Shown here piece by piece: positions 16,066 to 25,900 of a DNA stretch of 64,000 nucleotides. The stretch covers positions 1-64,000 of the forward strand of contig NZ_JAHUTN010000002.1 of assembly GCF_019209935.1 (NCBI RefSeq), given 5' to 3'. Under the pieces are notes generated by a model that did no database searches, was not told the DNA's origin, and saw nothing but the letters and a program-made list of their open reading frames with translations. Every line of letters begins with the position of its first letter. The first letter of the stretch is position 1. Source of the DNA: Corynebacterium sp. TAE3-ERU16. Lineage in GTDB: Bacteria > Actinomycetota > Actinomycetes > Mycobacteriales > Mycobacteriaceae. Position numbers and translations under genes: made by a program.

Positions 16066-16632
16066 CCGTCCCCGGGGAACCGGCGGGAGAATCCCCGTCC
16101 ACGTCCCAGGGGTAAAACCTGGAGCAGTCCCACCGCCCGCCCCCGGTGCGGGAAACCACGCGTGTCGGCACACGGCGAGAGGGCCGCTGTCTCTGTGCGT
16201 CGCACCCTCCCACCTCCACATCTTTGTCCCCCGTCCGTGCCGGACCCGCTCCGGCTGCTCGCCGCCACCCCGGTCCCCCCGTCACCGGGAGTACCGCTTC
16301 GTGGGACCGGCGTCGTCCTCGCCCCCGGATTCTCCACGGGATCGGGGTGCTCCCGGGTTTCACCCGGGGGAGACGTTGGCGAGGATGCCTCCGGTCGCTG
16401 CACCGCGCCACGGGTAATCCCGTTCCGTACGGTGTCGGCGGGGCACCCCCTTGCGGGGCGACTGCGGTTGCCCTATACAGGACGGGGAATCACCCGGCGG
16501 CACTCTGGTGCATCCCATCCGGGGGACGATCGCCCTGGAAGGGGGTGACCGACCCCGCCACGGATACACTACGAGACTCCGACCGCGAGAACCGAAAACG
16601 CACCTGACGGTGCAGACAGAGGAGAACACACA
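16066..16632. other. Intergenic region without recognisable genes
   Basis: 567 bases of G/C-rich sequence. Open frames exist on both strands but all are rich in Pro, Arg and Gly without protein-like patterns. A TACACT -10 candidate occurs near 16565, upstream of the following membrane-protein gene. No RNA gene was recognised. Confidence 0.5.
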
Positions 16633-17616
16633 GTGGCAAAGGACGACTACCCCTCGTATCCGGGCGGCGACTACCACCCCGAGAACGACAACAGTTCCGG
16701 TGGTCAGTACGGTGGCCCCAACGACCCCGGCTACTGGTCCGATGACAGCGCGGGCTACGGGGCATCCGACAACCCCTACGGCACGTCCGCCGGTCAGCCC
16801 GGCTACGGTGCCAACGATCCCTACGGCACGGCCGGCTATGCCGGGGCGGCGCCCTACGGTGCCGGTGGACGTCGCATGGTGCAGGGCGACGGGAAGGTCC
16901 GCGTCCTGGATAGCGTCGGCTACGGTTTCCGCACCGTGTTCGCCTCGCCCGGCCCGTGGATCGTCAGCTCCCTCATCGTGGGCATCCTGTCCATCGCGGC
17001 ATTCACCATCGGGCTCTTCATGATGATGAGCAGCCTGCCGGAGGGCGGGACCTTCGATCCGGAGAATCCCGCGACGGCGGGCGCCTTCACGTTCAACATC
17101 GGCTTCTTGATCCTCTTCATCCTGATACTGGTCGCGGCACAGGTACTGTTCGCCTCCGCGGCGTTGAAGGCGGCCGACGGCAAGAAGGTCACCTTCAGCG
17201 ATTTCTTCGACAACCCCAATCTCGGCAAGGCCCTGCTCTTCCTCCTGATCGTCAACATCCTCACGTCCTGGGTCCCGTACATCATTCCCGATATGTACAA
17301 CTCCGACACGACTGGCGGACTGATCGTCCAGATGATCATCAACCTCGCCGTCCTGTTGATCGGGCCCCTGTTCATGCTGATGTTCCTCTTCGTCCTCGAT
17401 CAGGGGGCGTCCTTCGGCGATGCCGCGACCCGCGGGTTCCAGGCCGGCACGCGAAACTACCTCCCACTGCTGGGGTTCTCGCTCCTGTGGGGCCTGATCC
17501 TGGGTATCGCGGCCCTGATTCTCGGCCTCGGCCTGCTGATCGCCTCGCCCGCGTACGCGGCTGCGCTCGCGTACGTCTACCGTCAGGCCAGCGGCGGTAT
17601 CTACCCGGAGGACTGA
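16633..17616 (+). CDS. Membrane protein with Tyr/Gly-rich N-terminal domain
   Basis: 327 aa from GTG 16633, preceded by an AGAGGAG ribosome site. Residues 1-80 form a low-complexity, Tyr/Gly/Pro/Asn-rich cytosolic segment with repeated DNPYGT / GYGANDPYGT units. The remainder has about five or six membrane helices (PWIVSSLIVGILSIAAFTIGLF onward). Actinobacteria have several such proteins with Pro/Gly/Tyr-rich tails of unknown role. It sits between the IMPase gene and the convergent MFS gene, an insertion relative to the usual impA-hisN neighbourhood. Confidence 0.8.
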   Translation: MAKDDYPSYPGGDYHPENDNSSGGQYGGPNDPGYWSDDSAGYGASDNPYGTSAGQPGYGANDPYGTAGYAGAAPYGAGGRRMVQGDGKVRVLDSVGYGFRTVFASPGPWIVSSLIVGILSIAAFTIGLFMMMSSLPEGGTFDPENPATAGAFTFNIGFLILFILILVAAQVLFASAALKAADGKKVTFSDFFDNPNLGKALLFLLIVNILTSWVPYIIPDMYNSDTTGGLIVQMIINLAVLLIGPLFMLMFLFVLDQGASFGDAATRGFQAGTRNYLPLLGFSLLWGLILGIAALILGLGLLIASPAYAAALAYVYRQASGGIYPED

Positions 17617-17642
17617 CCCGGGGCTGATCCATCAGTAACGAA

Positions 17643-17682
17643 GAGCCGCCCGACACCGGTTGAATCCGGCATCGGGCGGCTC
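17643..17682. terminator. Bidirectional terminator
   Basis: Arms GAGCCGCCCGA (17643-17653) and TCGGGCGGCTC (17672-17682), with an inner CCGG/CCGG pairing, between the membrane-protein gene and the converging MFS gene. Confidence 0.75.
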
Positions 17683-17723
17683 TCCGTGTGTCCCGTGGAG
17701 GTGGTGCGTTCCGGACCCGGGTG

Positions 17724-19154
17724 TCAGTCCGGGAGCGGGGAGGGCCGGTTGTCTGCGGCGACGGGTGCCGCGGCACGCCTCTCCTCCGCCGTCATCCTCC
17801 GGTCGGCGAGCAGGTAGATCACGCTGCCGACCACCGCGACGAGGGTGATGGTCCAGAGGACCGTGGCGTACTGGACGCCGGTGTCCGATGAGGCGGTGGT
17901 GGCGAACCGGAAGAACTCGAGCTTCAGGTCCATGAGCTTCGCTGTGTACGCGATACCGACCGGGATGGCGATGTTGATGGTCAGGTTGTAGAAACCGATG
18001 GCCACCCCCGATTTCTCCGCCGGGATCGTGGAGATCGCGGTGGACACGAGCGGCGCGTAGAGCAGAGCGAACGCCGAGGCGAACAGGATGATCGAGATGA
18101 CCAGAACCGCGACGCCGGCCGTGGTGAACACCGCGGGCAGCGCCAGCGCGAGGATGATTCCGCCGAGCGCGACGGCGATCGTCTGCCGGGAGGTGAGGCG
18201 CTCTCCGATCTTGCCGGACAGCGCACCGACGACGATGGCGACGGCGTAACCGGGGGCCAGCAGCATCGACGCTTCATCGATCTCCATGCCGTGGAGGTCA
18301 GCCGTGGCGAACGGGAACATGAAGATGTAGGCCAGCTGCACGGAGTAGACGACGAGCACGAGGACGAGTGCCCAGACGTAGCGCCTGTTGGTGAAGAACT
18401 CCGGACGGACCAGGGCGCCCTCGTGCGCGCTGATGTGCCAGATGAAGCACGCGGTGCCGAGAACGACCGGGGCCAGGTAGATCCAGTTGAAGTCCTGCAT
18501 GAACAGCATGACGGAGGTCGCGATGACCGCGATGAGGAACAGACCGAGCACATCCAGGTGGCTGGACACGGCCTTCGCCGGTGGCACCCTCCTGATCAGC
18601 AGCGGGATGGTGAACACGAGGATCAACGGCACCAGGAACATCGCGGTCCAGGACACGGTCGTGGCCAGGAAGCCGGATCCGAGGATGCCGAAGAGCAGCC
18701 CCGCCTGGAATGCGGAGGTGGAGAAACCGAGGTAGGTCTTCCGGTCCTTCGCGTCCAGGTACTTGGTGACGTAGATGACGTAGAGGGTCTCCGCCGCCGC
18801 GAGGCCGGTGGTCTGGATGACGCGACCGGCGAGAACCATCGGCCAGAGATTCTGGAAGAAGAAGCCGATGAGTGAGCCGGTGACGATCAGGGCGATGCCG
18901 GTGATCATCAGGGATCTGATGGAGAAGGCGTCGGCGAGGGCCGCGTAGACCACCGCACCGATGCCGATGACGATTCCGGCGAGAGTGGCCTGGAGGCTGA
19001 CGGTGGTGACGCTCAGGTCCAGCGCATCGGCGATCGGCTTCGACATGAATTTGAAGCCGTTGTCGATGACCAGGCAGAACACGAAGCTGAAGAGCAGGAT
19101 CGGCACAGCTCTCTTGGGGTTGACGCCGTACCCTGCGGGACTGGGGGTGTCCAT
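17724..19154 (-). CDS. MFS transporter, probable nucleoside carrier
   Basis: 476 aa major-facilitator protein with about 14 hydrophobic segments, resembling the DHA2-type layout. Family features include the first-helix region LLFSFVFCLVIDNGFKFMSKPIADAL, the motif A region YAALADAFSIRSLMITG and RVIQTTGLAAAETLYVIYVTKYLDAKDRK. It lies 34 bases downstream of a purine nucleoside phosphorylase gene on the same strand. From that pairing I infer uptake of nucleosides for phosphorolysis, analogous to other actinobacterial transporter/nucleosidase pairs. Drug efflux is the main alternative. Confidence 0.8.
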   Translation of the reverse strand: MDTPSPAGYGVNPKRAVPILLFSFVFCLVIDNGFKFMSKPIADALDLSVTTVSLQATLAGIVIGIGAVVYAALADAFSIRSLMITGIALIVTGSLIGFFFQNLWPMVLAGRVIQTTGLAAAETLYVIYVTKYLDAKDRKTYLGFSTSAFQAGLLFGILGSGFLATTVSWTAMFLVPLILVFTIPLLIRRVPPAKAVSSHLDVLGLFLIAVIATSVMLFMQDFNWIYLAPVVLGTACFIWHISAHEGALVRPEFFTNRRYVWALVLVLVVYSVQLAYIFMFPFATADLHGMEIDEASMLLAPGYAVAIVVGALSGKIGERLTSRQTIAVALGGIILALALPAVFTTAGVAVLVISIILFASAFALLYAPLVSTAISTIPAEKSGVAIGFYNLTINIAIPVGIAYTAKLMDLKLEFFRFATTASSDTGVQYATVLWTITLVAVVGSVIYLLADRRMTAEERRAAAPVAADNRPSPLPD

Positions 19155-19188
19155 TGTTGTGTCGCTCCTCGGGTCGCGGGCGGATGTT

Positions 19189-19905
19189 CTAGACGCCTGC
19201 GAGCGGCAGGGCGAGTTCCATCATGCGGGTGAACGCGGTCTGGCGTTCCTCGGGTGTGGTCCTGGCGCCGGTGACGATGTTGTCGGAGACGGTGAACAGG
19301 CCGAGCGCATCGGCACCGTTGGCGGCTGCCACGGCGTAGAGGCCGGCGGTCTCCATCTCGACGGCGAGCACGCCCATCCTCGCCCAGCGGTCGTTCGCGG
19401 TCTCGTCGGCGTGGTAGAAGATGTCGCTGGACAGGATGTTGCCGACGTGGGTGTCGACGCCCTGTTCACGTGCCTGTTCCTGCAGTGCGGACAGCAGCCG
19501 CCAGGAGGCGGTCGGGGCGTAGGTGCCGGGGACGTTGTACTGGGAGAGGAAGTTCGAGTCGGTCGACGCGGACTGCGCGACGACGACGTCGTAGAGGTCG
19601 AGTTCCCTCTGGAGGGCGCCGCAGGACCCGATGCGGATGAGCTTGCGGCAGCCGAAGACGTTGATCAGCTCCCAGGAGTACAGGGAGATGGAGGGGATGC
19701 CCATGCCGGAGCCCATGACCGAGATCTCGCGTCCCCGGTAGGTGCCGGTGTAGCCGAGCATGTTGCGGACGTCGTTGAACTGGACGGCGTTCTCGAGGTA
19801 GGTCTCGGCGATGAACTTCGCGCGCAGCGGATCACCGGGCAGCAGGATGGTCTCGGCGATGGGGGCGCCCTTGGGGTTGATGTGCGGGGTGGATTCGGTG
19901 CTCAT
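19189..19905 (-). CDS. deoD: Purine nucleoside phosphorylase, DeoD type
   Basis: 238 aa, the length of the hexameric bacterial PNPs. It cleaves purine (deoxy)nucleosides with phosphate to base and (deoxy)ribose 1-phosphate. Motifs: TPHINPKGAPIAETILLPGDPLRAKFIA (phosphate-binding Arg in GDPLR), RNMLGYTGTYRG, MGSGMGIPSISLYSWELI, IRIGSCGAL, AVEMETAGLYAVA, and the catalytic Asp in LFTVSDN followed by the conserved PEERQTAF. ATG 19905 matches homologues; the longer frame upstream is not family-like. Forms an operon with the MFS gene. Confidence 0.92.
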   Translation of the reverse strand: MSTESTPHINPKGAPIAETILLPGDPLRAKFIAETYLENAVQFNDVRNMLGYTGTYRGREISVMGSGMGIPSISLYSWELINVFGCRKLIRIGSCGALQRELDLYDVVVAQSASTDSNFLSQYNVPGTYAPTASWRLLSALQEQAREQGVDTHVGNILSSDIFYHADETANDRWARMGVLAVEMETAGLYAVAAANGADALGLFTVSDNIVTGARTTPEERQTAFTRMMELALPLAGV

Positions 19906-20090
19906 GGCGCAACTCCTCATGGGTCGTTCTCGGGGGACGACCGGGCGGTCGCCCCGTATTTCTGAGCCCATTGTGACCCAGCGGGAGAACATTTGTCCAT
20001 GTGATTCTTTTCATTTGTTCGACAGTGGGCCTCCACACCTCTCCCCTCCGCGACCCATGGACCCGTACTTCTCGCCTACCATTGGCTCCC

Positions 20091-20876
20091 ATGAACACCT
20101 ACGCCGACGACCTCGCCCTGGCCCTCGAACTCGCGGACACCGCGGACACCCACACCCTCGACCGCTTCGAGGCCGCGAACCTGTCCGTGGAATCGAAGCC
20201 GGACATGACCCCGGTGAGTGACGCGGACCTGGCGTGCGAGAAGCTGCTGCGCGAGCGACTCTCCACGGCGCGACCCGCGGACGCCGTACTCGGCGAGGAG
20301 TTCGGCGGGGACGCGACGCTGGAGGGACGCCAGTGGGTGATCGACCCGATCGACGGCACGAAGAACTACGTCCGAGGCGTGCCCGTGTGGGCCACCCTCA
20401 TCGCCCTGCTCGTCGACGGAAAACCGGTCGTCGGCGTGGTCAGCGCACCGGCGCTGGCGCGCCGCTGGTGGGCCGCGGAGGGGCAGGGCGCGTGGCGTTC
20501 CTTCTCCGGCGGATCACCGAAGCACCTGGAGGTCTCGCGGGTCTCCGACATCGCCGACGCCTCGGTGTCCTTCTCCTCGCTGGACGGCTGGCGGGACAGG
20601 GGGCTGCTCGACGCCTTCCTGAAACTCTCCGACGACACGTGGCGCCTGCGTGGCTTCGGGGACTTCCTCTCCTACTGCCTGCTCGCGGAGGGTGCCGTGG
20701 ACATCGCCGCGGAACCCGAGGTGGAGCTGTGGGACCTCGCCCCGCTGTCGGTCCTGGTGACCGAGGCCGGAGGCCGTTTCACCTCCCTCAAGGGAGCGGA
20801 CGGCCCCGCAGGTGGCGACGCACTCGCCACCAACGGGCTGCTCCATGACGAGGTCCTGGGCCGGTTCGGGGTCTGA
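20091..20876 (+). CDS. hisN: Histidinol-phosphate phosphatase HisN
   Basis: 261 aa IMPase-fold enzyme catalysing L-histidinol phosphate to L-histidinol in actinobacterial histidine synthesis. Metal motifs: [22 protein letters not shown] and [17 protein letters not shown]. The NYVRG sequence after the DPIDGTK motif and the position near impA and prfB are typical of HisN rather than inositol phosphatases. TACCAT (20077-20082) lies eight bases before ATG 20091, supporting a leaderless start. It is followed by a terminator. It is unlinked to other his genes, as in C. glutamicum. Confidence 0.9.
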   Translation: MNTYADDLALALELADTADTHTLDRFEAANLSVESKPDMTPVSDADLACEKLLRERLSTARPADAVLGEEFGGDATLEGRQWVIDPIDGTKNYVRGVPVWATLIALLVDGKPVVGVVSAPALARRWWAAEGQGAWRSFSGGSPKHLEVSRVSDIADASVSFSSLDGWRDRGLLDAFLKLSDDTWRLRGFGDFLSYCLLAEGAVDIAAEPEVELWDLAPLSVLVTEAGGRFTSLKGADGPAGGDALATNGLLHDEVLGRFGV

Positions 20877-20903
20877 CACCGCCCGGATCACCCGGACAAA
20901 CGG

Positions 20904-20929
20904 AAAAGCCGGCCCGAAGGCCGGCTTTC
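20904..20929. terminator. Bidirectional terminator after hisN
   Basis: AAAGCCGGCC (20905-20914) and GGCCGGCTTT (20919-20928), a perfect stem flanked by A and T runs, between hisN and the converging protease gene. Confidence 0.85.
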
Positions 20930-20964
20930 TCCGTGCGGTCACTACTCAGAACCCGTCACGGGGA

Positions 20965-22146
20965 TCAGCGCCGCTCCCCGTCACCGGGGAGGGTGAATCC
21001 CGCACCGACGTCGCCCCTCGCGTCGAGGTTGTCGGTGATCGCGTCGATGGTGGGACTCACGGTCGGCATGAAGAAAGGACCCTGGAGCGGCGTGCGGCAC
21101 GACAGGTTGTGGTCCGGGAACACACCACCGGACACCACCCCGACGAGCCGGTCCCCGGCCAGCAACGGGGCACCCGAGTCCCCGCGCATCGCGCACACCT
21201 GGGAGAAGTTGACGCGTTTCTCACTGACCCAGGAGATGCCGCAGGTGTGCCCGGTGGCGACCCCCCGCTTGCACAGCTGCTCACCGGTAGCCGGCGAACC
21301 TCCGACGGAATTCACGGTGACACCGTTGTAGCTGCGCGAGATCTCCGCCCGCTCATTGAACTCGATGACCGAGTAATCGTAGTTCCTGCTCGAGGCGACG
21401 ACCCTGCCCGCCGGACCGACCGACCACGAGTCCGCGGAGATGACCTCCTCGCCCGGATTTCCGCAGTGACCGGCCGTGATGCCCACGGCGCGTCCCTCCG
21501 CGTCGTAACCCGCGACACCGAGCGTGCACAGGGTCGTCGGGCCGATGAACACCGGGGTTCCGGGACCGAAGAGAGACCTGCCCTCACGCTGCGCGGCGAA
21601 GGACTCTTCGGGGATGTCCGGGCTGTCGAACCAGCTGCCGTTCACGCGGTTGAGCACCGGGCCGGGACGACCCGCCATGAACTGGGAGACGACATCGGAA
21701 CGCCAGCGGTAGTTCGGTCCGCGGCGGGACGCGTCGAAGGCCTCGACCCCCTCGTCCCCGGTCACGACCGCGTTCGCAGGCTGGACCGGATCGGCGTACT
21801 CCCCGGCGGCGGGGGAAATCGTGGCGCCCGTGTCACCGGCGGGCGCGACCGCGGCAGCGGCCTCGATGACGTTGTCGGGGATGACCTGACCGAGTCCACC
21901 GGCGACGGCCGCCTCGTTGAGGCGCTCCGCGGTCTCCGCGGAGCCGATCCCGGTCCCGGCCCGGAGTGCACCGTCGAAGGCTCGGTCGATGTCGGACTGG
22001 ATCTGTCCCACCACCGAAGTGACCTGATGGTTGAACTCCGCGATCGGGTCCACCTCGGCGGCGGACGCCTGGGGCGCCCCTACGATCAGCCCGATCCCCA
22101 TGAGGGTGACGGGAAGGACACGGCGGAGTTTGACCAGGTTGGGCAT
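20965..22146 (-). CDS. Secreted trypsin-like serine protease (S1)
   Basis: 393 aa exported protease. A signal peptide with a hydrophobic core LPVTLMGIGLIVGAP and cleavage after AQASA-A is visible within residues 1-30. A Pro/Ala-rich propeptide-like region (31-190) precedes the chymotrypsin fold. The catalytic triad is H227 (ITAGHC), D257 (NYDYSVIEF) and S324 (RGDSGAPLL). Paired cysteines (C207/C228, C292/C302, C318/a later Cys) suggest disulfides, fitting an exported enzyme. ATG 22146 was chosen for a normal signal peptide; GTG 22164 would add six residues. Substrate unknown. Confidence 0.9.
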   Translation of the reverse strand: MPNLVKLRRVLPVTLMGIGLIVGAPQASAAEVDPIAEFNHQVTSVVGQIQSDIDRAFDGALRAGTGIGSAETAERLNEAAVAGGLGQVIPDNVIEAAAAVAPAGDTGATISPAAGEYADPVQPANAVVTGDEGVEAFDASRRGPNYRWRSDVVSQFMAGRPGPVLNRVNGSWFDSPDIPEESFAAQREGRSLFGPGTPVFIGPTTLCTLGVAGYDAEGRAVGITAGHCGNPGEEVISADSWSVGPAGRVVASSRNYDYSVIEFNERAEISRSYNGVTVNSVGGSPATGEQLCKRGVATGHTCGISWVSEKRVNFSQVCAMRGDSGAPLLAGDRLVGVVSGGVFPDHNLSCRTPLQGPFFMPTVSPTIDAITDNLDARGDVGAGFTLPGDGERR

Positions 22147-22381
22147 GAAGACGCTGACTGCTTTCACAAGAACGGAAGTGGGCTCTCCGGCGCCCGGAAA
22201 ACGGCACCTGAGAAGTTTCGGCAACAGCTCCATACTGCCACAGAATCCCGTCGTCTCCGCGGCTTCGACACGGAGACTCCACTTGTCCGGCACCCCCGGG
22301 GCAGACCCGTGGCAGCTCACGCGCGCGACAACCGCGGGCAACAGCATTACCTGGACGTGGCCTGGTATTTTCCGGCCAGAT

Positions 22382-22819
22382 TCAGCTTTCCGAAGCCGTC
22401 CGGGGCCCCGACGGGGTCCGCGCCCACGCCGCCGAGAAGAACGCGACCGCGGCAACCAGGGACACGACCACGACGATCAGACCGGCGCCGACATGATCGG
22501 TCCACCACGGCACGGGCAGACCCGCATCCGCGGCGTCGATCCCCACGGAGAACGCCGCCGTCAGATAGCCGAGCGACGCGAGGAGAATCCCCACCGAGGC
22601 GACCGCCGTCCACTCCAGGACACCGGCACCCCTCCGCGCAGCCCGCACCGCCAGCACGATGAGGATCACCGGCACCATGAGGAGGACCGGACCACCGAAC
22701 ACGGTCGCGGAAAGAAGGAGGACGACGACACCGGCCCACGCGGCGCAGGCCGACAATACCCCCATCTCCCCTCGCAGGACAGCTCCGACACCGGCGAGCG
22801 GCGAATGTCTGTAGGTCAT
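22382..22819 (-). CDS. Hypothetical small membrane protein
   Basis: 145 aa with four hydrophobic segments (ACAAWAGVVVLLLSATVFGG; LLMVPVILIVLAVRAA; WTAVASVGILLASLGYLTAAFSV; AGLIVVVVSLVAAVAFFSAAW). ATG 22819 has a GGAGCTG ribosome site just upstream. No family recognised. Composition is like the core genome. It is divergent from the type ISP restriction gene. Confidence 0.7.
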   Translation of the reverse strand: MTYRHSPLAGVGAVLRGEMGVLSACAAWAGVVVLLLSATVFGGPVLLMVPVILIVLAVRAARRGAGVLEWTAVASVGILLASLGYLTAAFSVGIDAADAGLPVPWWTDHVGAGLIVVVVSLVAAVAFFSAAWARTPSGPRTASES

Positions 22820-22979
22820 GGACAGCTCCTCGAATCCCGGGCGAACAGTATTTGCTGGCAGCACATCATCTTTCGTCGGGTGCGTCAAGGGGTCTGGGCC
22901 ACCTTGCGCACCTTCCACCACCCCCTGAAAGCGACGACACCGACCTCAAGCGTCGCGGTACCCACTCCCCTACGCCACA

Positions 22980-25900
22980 ATGGTCCCCATGGCTTCCAAG
23001 GTTTCCGTCGACGACGTCGTCACAGCGCTCCGTGAACTCGACTCCAACGCAGCGAGAGGGCTGGAGTTCGAGAAACTGATGGTGCGGTACTTCCAGCTCC
23101 ACCCCATGTACGCGCAGGAGTACGACGAGGTGTTGCGCTGGAACGACTGGAAGTACAAGGACCCGAGCGCCGGGGACACCGGCATCGACCTGGTCGCACA
23201 CCGCGCCGAGGACGACTCCTGGACGGCGATCCAGTGCAAGTTCTACGAGCCCACCACCACACTGCAGAAATCCCACCTGGATTCCTTCTACACCGCATCG
23301 GGCCGCACCTTCGTCACCGACACCGGCGAACGGAAGTCCTTCAGCAACCGGATCATCGTCTCCACGACCGACAGGTGGGGAAAGAACGCCGAGGCCTCAC
23401 TCGAGGGACAGACCATCCCGGTCCAGCGCATCGGTCTCGCCGAGATCGCCGACGCCCCGATCGACTGGCAGATCGCGTACCCCGACTCGGACTACGCCAT
23501 CGAGTTCTCCCTGACCAAGCGCAAGCGGTTCCGTGCCCGCAAACACCAGAAGGAGGCCATCGACGCGGTCTTCGCCGGTTTCCGGGACCACGACCGCGGC
23601 AAGCTGATCATGGCCTGCGGCACCGGAAAGACGTTCACCGCGCTGAAGCTCTCGGAGCAGCTGGCCACGGACCTCGGAGGCCAGGCGAAGATCCTGTTCT
23701 GCGTCCCGTCGATCTCCCTGCTCTCGCAGACACTGAAGGAGTGGACCACCCACTCCGAACACGACCTCCGCGCCTACGCCGTGTGCTCCGACAGGAAGGT
23801 CGCCAAGGACGCCGAGGACATCGCCACCTACGAGCTCGAGGTACCGGTGACCACGAACGGTGTCGATCTCGCCGCCAAGATGCGCCACCGCCGCCGCGCT
23901 AAGGGCCTGACGGTCGTGTTCACCACCTACCAGTCACTCCAGGCCATCCACGAAGCCCAGAACACCACCAACGGCGCCGACCCGTTCGACCTCATCATCT
24001 GCGACGAGGCCCACCGCACCACCGGCATCACCCTCGCCGGCGAGGATCCCTCACACTTCGTTCGGATCCACGACAACTCCTACATCAGGGGCACGAAGCG
24101 GCTGTACATGACAGCCACTCCCCGACTGTTCGGCGAGGACATCAAGGACAGAGCGGAGGAGCACTCCGCCGAGCTGTGCTCGATGGACGACGAGGACACC
24201 TACGGACCCGAGTTCCACCGCCTGAGCTTCGGTGCAGCCGTGGAGAAGGGCCTGCTCACCGACTACAAGGTCCTCGTGCTCGGCATCAACGACCGGATCG
24301 CCGCCGACACCATCCCCCGCGCCCTGGAGCTCGCTGGCGAGGCCGGGAACCTCGATGACGTGTCCAAGATGATCGGCGCGTGGAACGGGCTGGCGAAACG
24401 TTCCACCGACGCTATCGACACCGGAAAGGGCTCAACCACCGGATTCCCCGAAGGCGCCCAGCCGATGCGCCGCGCGGTGCTGTTCGCCTCGAACATCGCC
24501 TCCTCGAAGCAGTTCACCCAGTTGTTCCCCTCGGTCACCCGGGTCTACTCCCGGAACCTGGAGGAGAAGTCCGCCACCAATGAGTCGATCTCCACCCGGA
24601 ACCTCGATCTCACCGTGGACACCAGGCACGTCGACGGGACCATGAACGCCCTCCAGCGCGGCAACGTGCTGCGCTGGTTGAAGTCCGACGCGGTCCCCGA
24701 GGATGAGTGCCGCATCGTCACCAACGCACGGTGCCTCTCCGAGGGCGTGGACGTACCGGCCCTCGACGCGGTCATCTTCATGAACCCGCGCAACTCCCAG
24801 GTCGATGTCGTGCAGTCCGTCGGTCGGGTGATGCGTAAATCGGAGGGGAAGACCTACGGCTACATCATCCTGCCCATCAGCATCCCCGGTGACAAGAAGC
24901 CCTCCGAGGTACTCAACGACAACCAGAAATTCAAGGTCGTCTGGCAGATCCTCAACGCGCTGCGTGCACACGACGAGCGCTTCAACGCGACGGTCAACTC
25001 CGCGAAACTCAACGCCAGCAGCGAAGCCCTGGCGAGCAAGATCCAGACCGGATACATCGACGACCAGCTCTTCGAGGTAGAGGACAACACCACCGGATCC
25101 CCGGAGCCCCTGGTGTCGGGTGACGAGATCTCGACACCGGCACCGACGCCGAGGAACGTAGACGACTCCGAAACGCGGGACGACGCCTTCTCCAGCCGCC
25201 AGCTGGCACTGTTCTCCATGGAGAAGTGGCAGGAGGCCGTCTACGCCCGCATCGTGGACAAGGTCGGAACCAGAACCTACTGGGAGGACTGGGCGAAGGA
25301 CGTCGCCGGCATCGCCGAAGCGCAGATCCGGCGCATCAACCAGCTGCTCGATACCGTCGATCCGACGGTCTCCGCGGAGTTCGACGAGTTCCTCACAGGG
25401 CTGCGCGCCAACCTGAACGAGTCCATCTCCCGCGACGACGCCGTCAGCATGCTCTCCCAACACCTGATCACCGCGCCCGTCTTCGACGCACTGTTCGCCG
25501 AACACGACTTCGCGCAGCACAACCCGGTCTCCCGGGTCATGCAACGCATGGTCGAGGCACTCTCGGACAAGGACCTCGAATCCGAGACCGAATCCCTGGA
25601 GCGGTTCTACCGGTCCGTCCGGGTCCGCGCCTCCGAGGTCACCACCGCCGAAGGCAAGCAGCAGGTGATCAAGGACCTCTACGAGCGCTTCTTCAAACTC
25701 GCATTCAAGAAACAGTCCGAGGCGCTCGGCATCGTCTACACCCCGGTGGAGATCGTCGACTTCATCAACCGCTTCGCGGACTGGGCCTCCCGCAGACACT
25801 TCGGGCGTGGCCTCACCGATGAGGGCGTGCACATCCTCGACCCGTTCACCGGCACGGGTACCTTCCCCGTGCGGCTTCTCCAGTCCGGGTTGATCCGCAG

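Noticed and set aside
16162..16548. Pro/Arg-rich plus-strand frame of 128 codons
   Set aside because: No start signal and composition is that of GC-rich non-coding DNA.
20812..22662. A 616-codon plus-strand frame
   Set aside because: Antisense to the secreted serine protease, whose triad and signal peptide are clear on the other strand.
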